Source: an uncultured Latescibacterota bacterium (GTDB lineage: Bacteria > Latescibacterota > UBA2968). Taken from it: a stretch of 64,000 nucleotides of DNA. Positions 26,486-35,687 of this stretch are shown here, piece after piece. The stretch covers positions 4,404,896-4,468,895 of the forward strand of contig OY282377.1 in assembly GCA_958295785.1 (NCBI GenBank), given 5' to 3'. The notes below the pieces were generated by a model. It was given only the letters and a program-made list of their open reading frames with translations, was not told where the DNA came from and searched no databases. Made by a program: the position numbers and the translations under genes. Within the stretch, counting starts at the first letter, position 1. Every line of letters begins with the position of its first letter.

Positions 26486-26783
26486 TAAAATTGAGCAGGG
26501 AAGAGTTGATCGGGTTTCAAAAAGCTACCGCTTGGAATACAATGGATTCTGTCGAACTTTAAGGGCCGGTACGGGCAACGACAAGGGCAGTTATCAAGCG
26601 GTTCGTCCATTACACCCTACGGAGAACCGAGTGATAACCCCCAGAGAAGCGGCAAGACTACAAGGCTTTCTCGATTGGTTTCAATTCCACCCCACGAAAT
26701 GGCACAGCTTTAGGCAAATCGGAAACAGCGTCAGTCCTATTCTTGCAGAACATATCTTACGTGTCATCAAAAACGCATTCTAA
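26486..26783 (+). pseudogene. C5-cytosine DNA methyltransferase (dcm-like), 3' part
   Basis: Continues the gene starting at 15840. It reads YNGFCRTLRAGTGNDKGSYQ, NRVITPREAARLQGF (motif IX) and FRQIGNSVSPILAEHIL (motif X). The first eight bases are the right copy of the transposon target duplication. The stop is 11 bases before the next gene, indicating a former operon with the GHKL ATPase. Confidence 0.9.
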
Positions 26784-26794
26784 AGGAGGTCGAG

Positions 26795-26988
26795 ATGGCA
26801 AACAAGTACGAGGCGGTTGATGCCACTCCTGTCAAGTCGTTTTTTGTTGAAATGTTGACCAGAGACATCGAATTGGTGGATGCAATTCTAGATTTACTGG
26901 ACAACTGCGTCGATGGAATTTTGCGCGAAAAGAAAACCAGTTCATGTGAAAAGCCTTACGCGGGTTTTAAGGCTAAAATAGAATTTGA
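26795..26988 (+). pseudogene. GHKL ATPase (MutL/MORC/Hsp90-like), N-terminal fragment
   Basis: AAGGAGG precedes ATG 26795. About 65 codons remain: MANKYEAVDATPVKSFFVEM, then VDAILDLLDNCVDGILR, which fits the Bergerat-fold N-box (D-x3-DN). The frame is cut by an IS701 copy at 26989. GHKL ATPases beside C5 methyltransferases are known from restriction-modification operons, so the lost part probably encoded the rest of such a system. Confidence 0.7.
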
Positions 26989-28081
26989 TAGGACTTACGC
27001 ATGCTAAGTTAAAAAAGGGTGCAATTCCGTAAAATGAATCACTTTGAGGAGGTGTCAATGCGCCACCCGACGCGTTTGGATTACTGTCAGTATCTGCTTA
27101 GCAGTCCCCTCAACGATACCCTGCCCCATTTCGCCGACCATAGCGAAGGGTTCAGTCATGATATGATCAACCGCTATCTCGCCGGTGAGCGTATCCCCCC
27201 CCCGCTTGGTGTGGGAACACGTCAAAGACCCCATCGCGTTGACGCCTGAAGGCGATGTGATCTTTGATGACACGGTTTTAGACAAGCGACACGCGCGCAA
27301 GATCGCGTTAGTGCGTCGTCAATAGAGCGGCAACGCCCAAGGCGTCATCAATGGCATTGGGGTGGTTACATGTGTCTATGTCAATCCGCAACAGGATCGG
27401 TTCTGGCTGATTGACGATCGGATTTATGACCCGCAAGGCGATGGCAAAACCAAATGGGATCCTCTCAAGGACATGCTCTCTGTGTTGGTCTATCAGAAGG
27501 GCCTCCCTTTTACCGGGGTCTTGATGGACAGTTGGTATGCGACCAAAACGGTCATGCGACACAGAGAGCAGATGCAAAAAACCTATTATTGTCCCCTCAA
27601 GACGAACCGGCGCGTGGACGATTCGGCAGGCACAACCCCCTACCAGCGCGTAGATAGCTTAACTTGGACTCAAGCGGAGCGCAAACAAGGCAAACCAATT
27701 AAAATCAGAGGGTTTCCCAAAGACCACAAAGTGAAATTATTCCGGGTGGCGTCTTCTGATAGACGCACGGCGTATGTCGTGACCAACGACCATGCTCAAA
27801 ACGATTCTTCAGGGGTACAACAGGTGTGTCACCAACGATGGAAAATTGAGCCCTTTCACCGCGAAGTCAAACAAGTGACCGGGCTTGAAAAGTGTCAATG
27901 TCGGTTGGCACGCATGGTACGAAATCATATTGGGTGTGCGATGTTAGTTTGGATAAGACTCGCGCAGGTGGCCTATCAAACAGGACAAACCATTTATCAA
28001 GTCAAATACCGGGGGCTGGCTGACTTCTTGAGACAACAACTCAAAGCACCTCATATTCCAATGGAAATTGCGTAAGTCCTA
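26989..28081 (+). mobile_element. IS701-type insertion sequence, copy 2 (inactive)
   Basis: 1,093 bp with the same TAGGACTTACGC ends. The flanks do not match each other, unlike copies 1 and 3: left is the GHKL gene, right is a PutAbiC tail. This suggests recombination between two copies with loss of the intervening DNA. Confidence 0.85.
27058..28075 (+). pseudogene. IS701 transposase, inactivated (copy 2)
   Basis: Compared with copies 1 and 3, an extra C in a C9 run near 27194-27202 shifts the frame. A TAG at about 27323-27325 replaces the TAT of the VRRQYSGN motif. The remaining sequence from 27362 is still open and similar to the other copies but carries many substitutions. Confidence 0.88.
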
Positions 28082-28083
28082 TA

Positions 28084-28225
28084 CAATTGTCTGAGTGACC
28101 GAGGAGCCAAGTTCAAAAAGTTGGTTGAGAAATACGCTCTGCTTAAGGATATGGATTTCAAAGTACTTATCAATGAGGAACACAAGAATCTCTACGACAA
28201 AAGTGCTTATAGAGAATCCGAGTGA
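28084..28225 (+). pseudogene. PutAbiC-like protein, second C-terminal remnant
   Basis: Reads NCLSDRGAKFKKLVEKYALL, then NLYDKSAYRESE, paralogous to the tail of the gene ending at 14431 (DRGAEFKKLVEHYALF, NLYDKSAYGESE). Only about 46 codons are left after the IS701 copy. Confidence 0.7.
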
Positions 28226-28334
28226 AGGGATGCGAGAAACTTGCGTGAGGTGGCATGTTTGGCTACCTTGTTCAACAAGTGCTGATCAGCGAAAAATGAT
28301 CGAGGTGGAAACGACAACATTCATTAGGAGGAGC
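28222..28334 (+). promoter_or_regulatory. Repeated leader sequence, copy 3
   Basis: Full-length version of the leader seen at 14428 and 15337, starting at the PutAbiC stop and ending at the AGGAGG site of the 58-residue gene. Confidence 0.55.
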
Positions 28335-28335
28335 C

Positions 28336-28512
28336 ATGGCTAAGAACGCATCGGAAGAAGGGCTGAAGATATACGTAACCTCAAGGGGCGGTCAGTATGT
28401 CAAAGCAGATGAATTGCTTGCCAATCCCAAGGTGCGCGAATTAATCAGAAAAATGGCTGAGATTTCCACTAGGCGGAAGACATCTGACATGTCTCAAAAA
28501 GATCGCACATAG
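28336..28512 (+). CDS. Small protein of unknown function, copy 2
   Basis: 58 residues, almost identical to the product of 15442-15618 (three substitutions: V20Q, I45T, A49T by my reading). The DNA identity extends from the leader to just past the stop. The retention of an intact frame in both copies within a decayed island suggests recent duplication or selection. Confidence 0.6.
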   Translation: MAKNASEEGLKIYVTSRGGQYVKADELLANPKVRELIRKMAEISTRRKTSDMSQKDRT

Positions 28513-28547
28513 AAAACCGATAATCAGTCTATCAAGAGGTATTTCCA

Positions 28548-29231
28548 TTGGGCCTTGGATTACTTTTTATTCCCACTCTCGGCGGGTATTGGTTTCTGAC
28601 GCGCCTGTACTATACGCGCTACGGTGTGCTCCGGGATTCGGGTTATCATGTCTTGTTTAAGTCTGCTATTGCAGGTTGCTCTTTGGTCGTCGTTGCACGC
28701 TTGATAATTGTTTTCCTTCTCAATCCCTATCTTCCTTGTATCAGCGAAATATGGAAATCCCAGGTTCCATTTGATTACTATGGCACGGCAGTGCTAAGTG
28801 CCCTGTTGGGTGTTGTGTTGCCGATTGTGATCAATTGGTTTTACGCCGAAGAAAAGGCAATGCGACGAACGGCAAGGGAAAGTGGTAATCTCATCGAACT
28901 GCTAATCAGGGAAAATAACGAAAGTGGAAAGTTGGTTGAACTTTCGCTAAGAAGTGGGAAATCCTATATTGGTTTCGTTTTTGAGAGCGGAATTGCAAGG
29001 CATGGCGAGTCTGATGTCGCACTCCTGCCCATGGCAAGCGGTTATCGAAAAGAAGATACCCGCGAGTTGGAACTCACGACTAATTATGCCCCTGTGCTTA
29101 GGAAGTCCCTTGAAGAGTTATCGAGTTTGGTTAATGAGGATTTTCGAATCGTGATCCCTATGTCCGAAATTGTAACCGCCCGCATTTTCGATCCTGACGT
29201 GTATGAACTGTTTAAGTCAGACAATCCCTAA
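28548..29231 (+). CDS. Membrane protein with cytoplasmic C-terminal domain, unknown function
   Basis: 227 residues, apparently starting with TTG at 28548 behind AGAGG. Three hydrophobic segments occupy about residues 1-17, 36-58 and 75-96. A soluble part follows, with VELSLRSGKSYIGFVFESGI and VALLPMASGYRKEDTRELEL, resembling small beta-barrel sensor domains. A 30-codon remnant of a paralogue lies at 15745-15834. Its island position suggests a defence or accessory role, not proven. Confidence 0.6.
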   Translation: MGLGLLFIPTLGGYWFLTRLYYTRYGVLRDSGYHVLFKSAIAGCSLVVVARLIIVFLLNPYLPCISEIWKSQVPFDYYGTAVLSALLGVVLPIVINWFYAEEKAMRRTARESGNLIELLIRENNESGKLVELSLRSGKSYIGFVFESGIARHGESDVALLPMASGYRKEDTRELELTTNYAPVLRKSLEELSSLVNEDFRIVIPMSEIVTARIFDPDVYELFKSDNP

Positions 29232-29257
29232 AATTACAGGTAGGTTAAGGCATTGCA

Positions 29258-29648
29258 ATGACCACCAAACCCACCTCGGAAAGAGCCTTTGAGAGCGCGA
29301 TTGAAGCGTGGTTGTTGGAGCAGGCCGGCTACACCCGCGCCGCTATCGGTCATTATCGAAACCATCAACGAGCGGTTTGGCACGCATTGGACCACCGAAG
29401 ATAAACTGCTGTTCGATCAAATATCGGGCGATATGGCCCAAAACACCCATCTCGCCGAACAGGCCAAGGCCAACGCCATTGGGCAGTTTAAGTAGGTTTT
29501 TGAACCCGAAGTAACGAGGGCTTTTGCGCGGCGGCAGGGTCGAAACCAAAAGATCATAAACGATTTCATGGCCGACAAAGCCCGGCGCGACATCATCTTG
29601 GACGCCTTGCTCAAGCGGGTCTATCGCACGGCCAGAAAGCGATATTGA
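29258..29648 (+). pseudogene. Type I restriction HsdR remnant with internal deletion
   Basis: Starts MTTKPTSERAFESAIEAWLL, then GYTRA, and jumps in another frame to LSVIIETINERFGTHWTTED and ISGDMAQNTHLAEQAKANAI, which is the C-terminal region of HsdR. A TAG follows and the last codons read DKARRDIILDALLKRVYRTA. Almost the entire helicase-nuclease core is missing. Confidence 0.7.
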
Positions 29649-29719
29649 CAAAGCGAACAAAAACCATTTTCTTCTCTCAAACCATTGTTGTCCACCAAAA
29701 ATCGCAGAGGAACTCGATC

Positions 29720-30880
29720 GTGGCATTTCAAGATCACTTTGGTTATTACGGCCCCACGCGGCTCGTCATGGGGCGCGGTACGGTCGGCGAGATTCCGCAA
29801 ATCGTGCGTGAAGCGCGGGTGCAAAAGGCGCAGATCGTCACGGATGAGGGCTTGGTCGCGGCAGGCGTCGTGGCTCGCGTCGCGCAGGTGCTCGACCATG
29901 CGCGCATCGCGTACAGCATCTACGACGGCGTTGAACCCAATCCGCCCATTCGCAATGTGGAAGCATGCGCGGCGCAATACGGGGCGGAAAACTGCGATTT
30001 TCTACTCGCCATAGGCGGCGGCTCTTCGATGGATGTCGCCAAAACCGCGGGCGTGCTCGTCAATCACGGCGGCAAAATCACCGATTATTTTATTGGGGAA
30101 AAACCCGTTCCCGGCCCCATTCCCTTTTTGTTGTGCGTGCCCACCACGTATGGCACGGCCAGCGAAGTCACGCCCTTTGCCGTGATTACAGACGACAACC
30201 ACTTCAAAGGCACTGTGCCAGGCCCGCATGTGATGCCCAACGTGGGCATTCTCGACGCGGACATGGCCGTTGCCTTGCCCCTGCCCATTGCCGCAGCAAC
30301 CGGCATGGACGCCCTCACACACGCCATTGAATCCTATGTTTCGCTGCTGTCCAACCCCATTTCCGAAGGCATGGCCCTGCACGCCATTCGCCTCATCTCG
30401 CAAAATTTGCGCCGTGCCGCGTACAGCGACCACAACCACGAAGCCACGCAAAATATGCTCGCGGCCAGCACCATGGCCGGGTTTGCCTTTTCGCAAACGC
30501 GCCTGGGCAATGTCCATGCGATGTCGCATCCGGTCAGCGGTCACTACGGCGTGCCGCACGGCGTTGCCAACGCGATTTTGCTCACGCGCATCATGGCGTA
30601 TAACCGCTATGCCTGCCCGGAAAAATTCGCCGATATCGCCGCTGCGATGGGCGAAGATGTCACTGGCTTAAGCGCGGTTGACGCCTCGTTGCTCGCGGTT
30701 GAAGCCGTGCAAAACCTGTCTGACGACGTGGGCATTCCCGCCACATTGGGCGACGCCGGCGCCAAAGCCGAAGGCATCGGGATGATGGCCGAAGACGCGA
30801 TGAAAAGCGGCAATATTCAAGTCAACCCCCGCAAAACCGCGATCAAAGACGTGATCGCCCTGTACGAAGCATCCATGTAA
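29720..30880 (+). CDS. Iron-containing alcohol dehydrogenase
   Basis: 386 residues of the group III (Fe-ADH) family, NAD(P)-dependent oxidation or reduction of an alcohol/aldehyde. GTG at 29720 follows AGAGGA; the upstream in-frame extension lies over the HsdR remnant and is unlikely. The nucleotide motif AIGGGSSMDVAKT is near residue 95. Metal ligands are in GMDALTHAIESYVS and NVHAMSHPVSGHYGVPHG. The next gene, a LarA/DUF2088-like protein, begins 13 bases later, so both may act on a related hydroxy compound. Substrate unknown. Confidence 0.9.
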   Translation: MAFQDHFGYYGPTRLVMGRGTVGEIPQIVREARVQKAQIVTDEGLVAAGVVARVAQVLDHARIAYSIYDGVEPNPPIRNVEACAAQYGAENCDFLLAIGGGSSMDVAKTAGVLVNHGGKITDYFIGEKPVPGPIPFLLCVPTTYGTASEVTPFAVITDDNHFKGTVPGPHVMPNVGILDADMAVALPLPIAAATGMDALTHAIESYVSLLSNPISEGMALHAIRLISQNLRRAAYSDHNHEATQNMLAASTMAGFAFSQTRLGNVHAMSHPVSGHYGVPHGVANAILLTRIMAYNRYACPEKFADIAAAMGEDVTGLSAVDASLLAVEAVQNLSDDVGIPATLGDAGAKAEGIGMMAEDAMKSGNIQVNPRKTAIKDVIALYEASM

Positions 30881-30893
30881 TGGAGGATCAACC

Positions 30894-32201
30894 ATGCCGA
30901 CTTACCCAAACATGTTCCGCATTCGCCAGCACTTTGACGCGCCGCGCATTGACGACATCGCGTCTGCTGTGCGCGATGAAATCGCCAAAATCGACCCTCG
31001 CGCCACCATCAAACCCGGTCAAACCGTGGCCATCACCGCGGGCAGCCGGGGCGTGGCGAACATCGACACCATCATCAAAACCACCGTGGAAGAAATGCAG
31101 GCCATTGGCGCGGCCCCGTACATCGTGCCCGCGATGGGATCGCACGGCGGCGGCACAGCCGAAGGCCAAACCCAAGTCTTGGCCGGCTATGGCATCACCG
31201 AGCGCGCTATGGGCTGCCCGATCAAATCGTCCATGGCGGTCGTGCAAATCGGGGTGTCGGATTTTGGCATGCCCATCTACTTTGACCGCTATGCCTCTGA
31301 AGCCGATCACATTGTCGTGGTCAACCGCATCAAGCCGCACACGGGATTTGCCGGCGAAATTGAGAGCGGGCTGATGAAAATGATGCTGATCGGCCTGGGC
31401 AAACACAAAGGCGCGGCGGTGTATCACCGCGCCATCATCCACCACTCGTTTGACAAAATCGTGCGCTTGGTCGGCGAGGTCGTGTGCCGAGAAATGCCCA
31501 TTGCCTTTGGCGTGGCAACCCTGGAAAACGGCTATGACGAAACCGCGCTCATCGAAGCCATCCCCGCATCGGACTTTGAAGCGCGCGAAAAAGTGCTTCA
31601 GGCTCAATCCAAAGTGTGGTGCCCGTCGTTGCCCTTTGACGATGTCGATCTGCTCATCATCGACGAAATGGGCAAAGACATTTCCGGCGCGGGCATGGAT
31701 ACCAACGTCATTGGGCGCAAGCGCAACGACCGCCGCGCAATGGGCGAGGAAACCCCGCGCGTTTTGCGTATTTTCGTGCGCGACCTCACCGAAGCCACGC
31801 ACGGCAATGCCACGGGCTTGGGCATGGCCGAATTTACCACGCGCCGCCTCGTGGATAAAATCGACTATCACGCCACCTATACCAATGTCATCACCGGGCA
31901 GCACGTTTCCGCAGGGGCGATTCCCTTGCACTGCGACACCGATGCCGAAGTCCTCGATATCGCCCTCGAATCCATTGGTCTCATCGCGCCGGAAGACGCC
32001 CGGGTTTTGTGGATTCCCAACACCCTCAACTTGGGCGAAGTCGAGGCATCTGAAGCCTATTTGACACAAACCGAAATCCGAGACGACCTCGAAATCCTCA
32101 CGGACTTGCGCCCCCTCGAAACCGAAGCCGACGGCAACCTCCCGCCTATTGAAGCCTACCGCGCCCATATCCCCATGCCCGCCCTCGCGTATGGAGATTA
32201 A
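30894..32201 (+). CDS. LarA/DUF2088 domain protein
   Basis: 435 residues behind a GGAGG site. It contains PAMGSHGGGTAEGQ, VVVNRIKPHTGFAGEIESGL and MKMMLIGLGKHKGA, as in proteins annotated as lactate-racemase (LarA) N-domain or DUF2088. True LarA uses a nickel-pincer cofactor made by LarB, LarC and LarE; none of those genes is nearby, so racemase activity is unproven. It forms an operon with the Fe-dependent alcohol dehydrogenase and is followed by a good terminator. Confidence 0.82.
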   Translation: MPTYPNMFRIRQHFDAPRIDDIASAVRDEIAKIDPRATIKPGQTVAITAGSRGVANIDTIIKTTVEEMQAIGAAPYIVPAMGSHGGGTAEGQTQVLAGYGITERAMGCPIKSSMAVVQIGVSDFGMPIYFDRYASEADHIVVVNRIKPHTGFAGEIESGLMKMMLIGLGKHKGAAVYHRAIIHHSFDKIVRLVGEVVCREMPIAFGVATLENGYDETALIEAIPASDFEAREKVLQAQSKVWCPSLPFDDVDLLIIDEMGKDISGAGMDTNVIGRKRNDRRAMGEETPRVLRIFVRDLTEATHGNATGLGMAEFTTRRLVDKIDYHATYTNVITGQHVSAGAIPLHCDTDAEVLDIALESIGLIAPEDARVLWIPNTLNLGEVEASEAYLTQTEIRDDLEILTDLRPLETEADGNLPPIEAYRAHIPMPALAYGD

Positions 32202-32239
32202 AAAATGCGCCGCATTGAATTAAATGCAGCAAAAAAACA

Positions 32240-32280
32240 AAACCCGCTCGGTATCTTGAACACTGAGCGGGTTTGTTGTT
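32240..32280 (+). terminator. Intrinsic terminator of the ADH-LarA-like operon
   Basis: Ten-base stem AAACCCGCTC/GAGCGGGTTT (32240-32249, 32265-32274), followed by a T-rich tail. Confidence 0.8.
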
Positions 32281-32333
32281 GTGGATTGCGTTTTAGCTTA
32301 ATCAACCAGACCGAGTTGCTGTTGGAAATCCGC

Positions 32334-32362
32334 TTGACACATCCATATCTCGCCGATACTTT
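32334..32362 (+). promoter_or_regulatory. pyrC promoter, probably giving a leaderless mRNA
   Basis: TTGACA (32334-32339), 17-base spacer, TACTTT (32357-32362). The pyrC ATG is only eight bases after the -10 box and no ribosome-binding site precedes it. Confidence 0.6.
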
Positions 32363-32370
32363 TCACGCAA

Positions 32371-33657
32371 ATGACCGATCTCCTGATCAAAAATGGGCGC
32401 ATCCTCGACCCTGCCAATCGCCGCGATGAAACAGCCGACCTGCTCATTCAGAACGGCCGCATCGCGTGCATTGAACCCGACCTCGCCATCAAAGGCGTGG
32501 AAACCATCGACGCTTCGGGCAAGATCGTCTCGCCCGGGCTCGTGGATATGCACGTCCACCTGCGCGATCCGGGCTTTCCAAAAAAAGAAACCATTCAAAC
32601 CGGATGCCGAGCCGCCGCCGCGGGGGGGTTCACATCCGTGGCCTGTTTGCCCAATACGGACCCGCCGATAGACAGCCCGGAAATTGTCCAATACATCGCC
32701 CAACGGGCAAAACACGCGGATGCGCGCGTGTATCCCATCGCGTGTGCGACCGAAAAAATGCAGGGCGAAAAACTCGCGGACACGGACGCGCTTCTCAACG
32801 CGGGGGCCATTGGCTTTTCCGACGATGGCCTCCCCATTGAATCAACCGCCTTGATGCGCGAACTCTTGGCGCGCGCTGAGGCCCGTGGCTTTGCCGTGTA
32901 TCCCCACGCCGAGGTTTTTGCACTCACGCGCGGCGGGCACATGCACAAAGGCGCGGTCTCGTGCGAACTCGGCTTGAAAGGCATGCCCGCAGAGGGCGAA
33001 GCCGGCATGGTCGAGCGCGATATCGACCTCGTGCGTCAAACCGGCGGGCGTCTGCACATCTTGCACATAAGCGTGAAACGCGCTGTCAAACTCGTGCGGC
33101 GAGCCAAAGCCGAGGGTCTGCCCGTCACCTGCGAAGCCTCGCCCCATCACATTGCATTGACCGACGAAGACGTGCGTATCTTGGGCACCGCGGGCAAAAT
33201 GAGTCCGCCACTGCGTTCCAAAGAAGATCGAGATGCGGTGATCCAGGGCTTGCAGGATGGCAGCATCGACGCGCTCGCCACGGACCACGCACCCCATACG
33301 ACACAAGAAAAATTGCGCGCATTTGCCGACGCCCCCAACGGCATCGTCGGTCTTGAAACCGCAGTCGGCGTTCTGCTGACCCACCTCGTCCACACCGGCC
33401 TGCTCTCTCTTTCAGATGTCATTGCCAAGCTCACGGCAGAACCCGCGCACATTCTCGGCATTGACGGGGGCAATCTCTCGGAGGGCAAGCCCGCGGATAT
33501 CGCGGTCATTGACCCGGACCTCGAATGGATTGCAAATGCCAATTTGTTCAAATCCAAATCGCGCAACACGCCTTTTCACGGGTGGACACTAAAAGGCCGG
33601 GCCGTGATGACGGTATTGGGCGGGCGCGTCACATACCAAACGATTGGGAAGAGGTGA
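32371..33657 (+). CDS. pyrC: Dihydroorotase
   Basis: 428 residues; cyclises N-carbamoyl-aspartate to dihydroorotate in pyrimidine synthesis. Metal-site motifs are DMHVHLRDPG (residues 59-68) and LATDHAPHT, with GFSDDG and the SPHH segment also present, typical of the class I enzymes. The length is usual. The ATG at 32371 begins almost at the predicted transcription start. carA, which supplies carbamoyl phosphate, follows after 189 bases, so pyrimidine genes are grouped here, though carB is not adjacent. Confidence 0.95.
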   Translation: MTDLLIKNGRILDPANRRDETADLLIQNGRIACIEPDLAIKGVETIDASGKIVSPGLVDMHVHLRDPGFPKKETIQTGCRAAAAGGFTSVACLPNTDPPIDSPEIVQYIAQRAKHADARVYPIACATEKMQGEKLADTDALLNAGAIGFSDDGLPIESTALMRELLARAEARGFAVYPHAEVFALTRGGHMHKGAVSCELGLKGMPAEGEAGMVERDIDLVRQTGGRLHILHISVKRAVKLVRRAKAEGLPVTCEASPHHIALTDEDVRILGTAGKMSPPLRSKEDRDAVIQGLQDGSIDALATDHAPHTTQEKLRAFADAPNGIVGLETAVGVLLTHLVHTGLLSLSDVIAKLTAEPAHILGIDGGNLSEGKPADIAVIDPDLEWIANANLFKSKSRNTPFHGWTLKGRAVMTVLGGRVTYQTIGKR

Positions 33658-33730
33658 GAAGGCCGCCCCTCCCCATCAACCGTAGGAATAAGCCACTACG
33701 AAAAACGAAAAAAAGTCCCCCCCCCGAGCC

Positions 33731-33757
33731 GTAGGGACAGGCCCCTGTGCCTGTCCG
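33731..33757. repeat. Dispersed GC-rich repeat unit
   Basis: GTAGGGACAGGCCCCTGTGC followed by CTGTCCG, a variant of the family also seen at 51067 and 52090. It occupies the pyrC-carA gap. Confidence 0.7.
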
Positions 33758-33846
33758 AATAGGGGTCAGCCATCAGCCCCTTCCCATTCGCCCAAAGCGA
33801 TGGGCTGATCGCTTGTTTTTCATCGTTCATTGACCGAGGCGCGTTC

Positions 33847-34971
<1,125 letters not shown>

Positions 34972-35687
34972 GCGCGACAGACAGGCATAACCCCATGTCA
35001 CGCTGAAAAAGACAATAGTTGGTGGAATGAGGGAAGATGGTATTGAAGCAATGAGCCATGAAGCGAATTGGTATTATACCAATTTGATTTCAAGTTGTCC
35101 GTATCTTGCCTCCCATCAGAGAGGAATGAGGAATGAGAAACAGACGTTCCGTAGCACTCAGGCGTTGCTTGTCTCAAGCGTTTGGTCCTAACTCCTCGTG
35201 GGTTGCCTTTGATGCCTTGGCTACGCCTGTGCCTACGGCGTGCGGCGACCTACTTTTTTTTAACAGCAAAAAAAAGTAGGCGAGCGGGGTACAACTGCCC
35301 CAGCAGTTCAAAAATGCCGCTCTCATGCGCCGAGAGGCTTGCACAGCGCAAATCGCTTTTGTAGTAGTACGACATGCGTTGGCCTGCGAGGTGGGTTGCA
35401 AGATGGCTGTTGGTTGCGAGATGGCCTTGCGCGCTGTGCGTGATGGCTTTATCTGGTGATATTTTGGGATGGCATTTTGCCAGGGCTTATTTGACGTACT
35501 GCGTAACGGCAAGAGGATCATTTGCAGGGAGCATATCGCATCACATCAGGCCAACAGCTATTCAATTTGGTATTAGACCGTTGCGTTAAACAAAAAAAGA
35601 GGTTCTTTCAGACTCGCTGGAAGAACCTCTCGGTTTTATACTGTGCGGGCAGAAAAGCCCACTTCCACTTTTGCCGCGAGTATCAAC
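34972..35687. other. Gene-poor stretch with MITE-like inverted repeat
   Basis: No supported gene. Near-complementary 18-base ends (GGTATTATACCAATTTGA at 35070-35087, TCAATTTGGTATTAGACC at 35562-35579) bracket about 510 bp. Inside is a perfect 13-bp hairpin (35249-35280, CCTAC-T8 with A8-GTAGG). This could be a decayed miniature transposable element. Confidence 0.45.
35598..35637 (+). terminator. Hairpin with weak T tract
   Basis: AGAGGTTCTT/AAGAACCTCT ten-base stem, then CGGTTTT, 50 bases before the M16 peptidase start. Confidence 0.5.

Noticed and set aside
35174-35521. 115-residue minus-strand frame in the gap after carA
   Set aside because: No ribosome-binding site or recognisable domain; it lies inside the MITE-like segment and reads through the T8/A8 hairpin.
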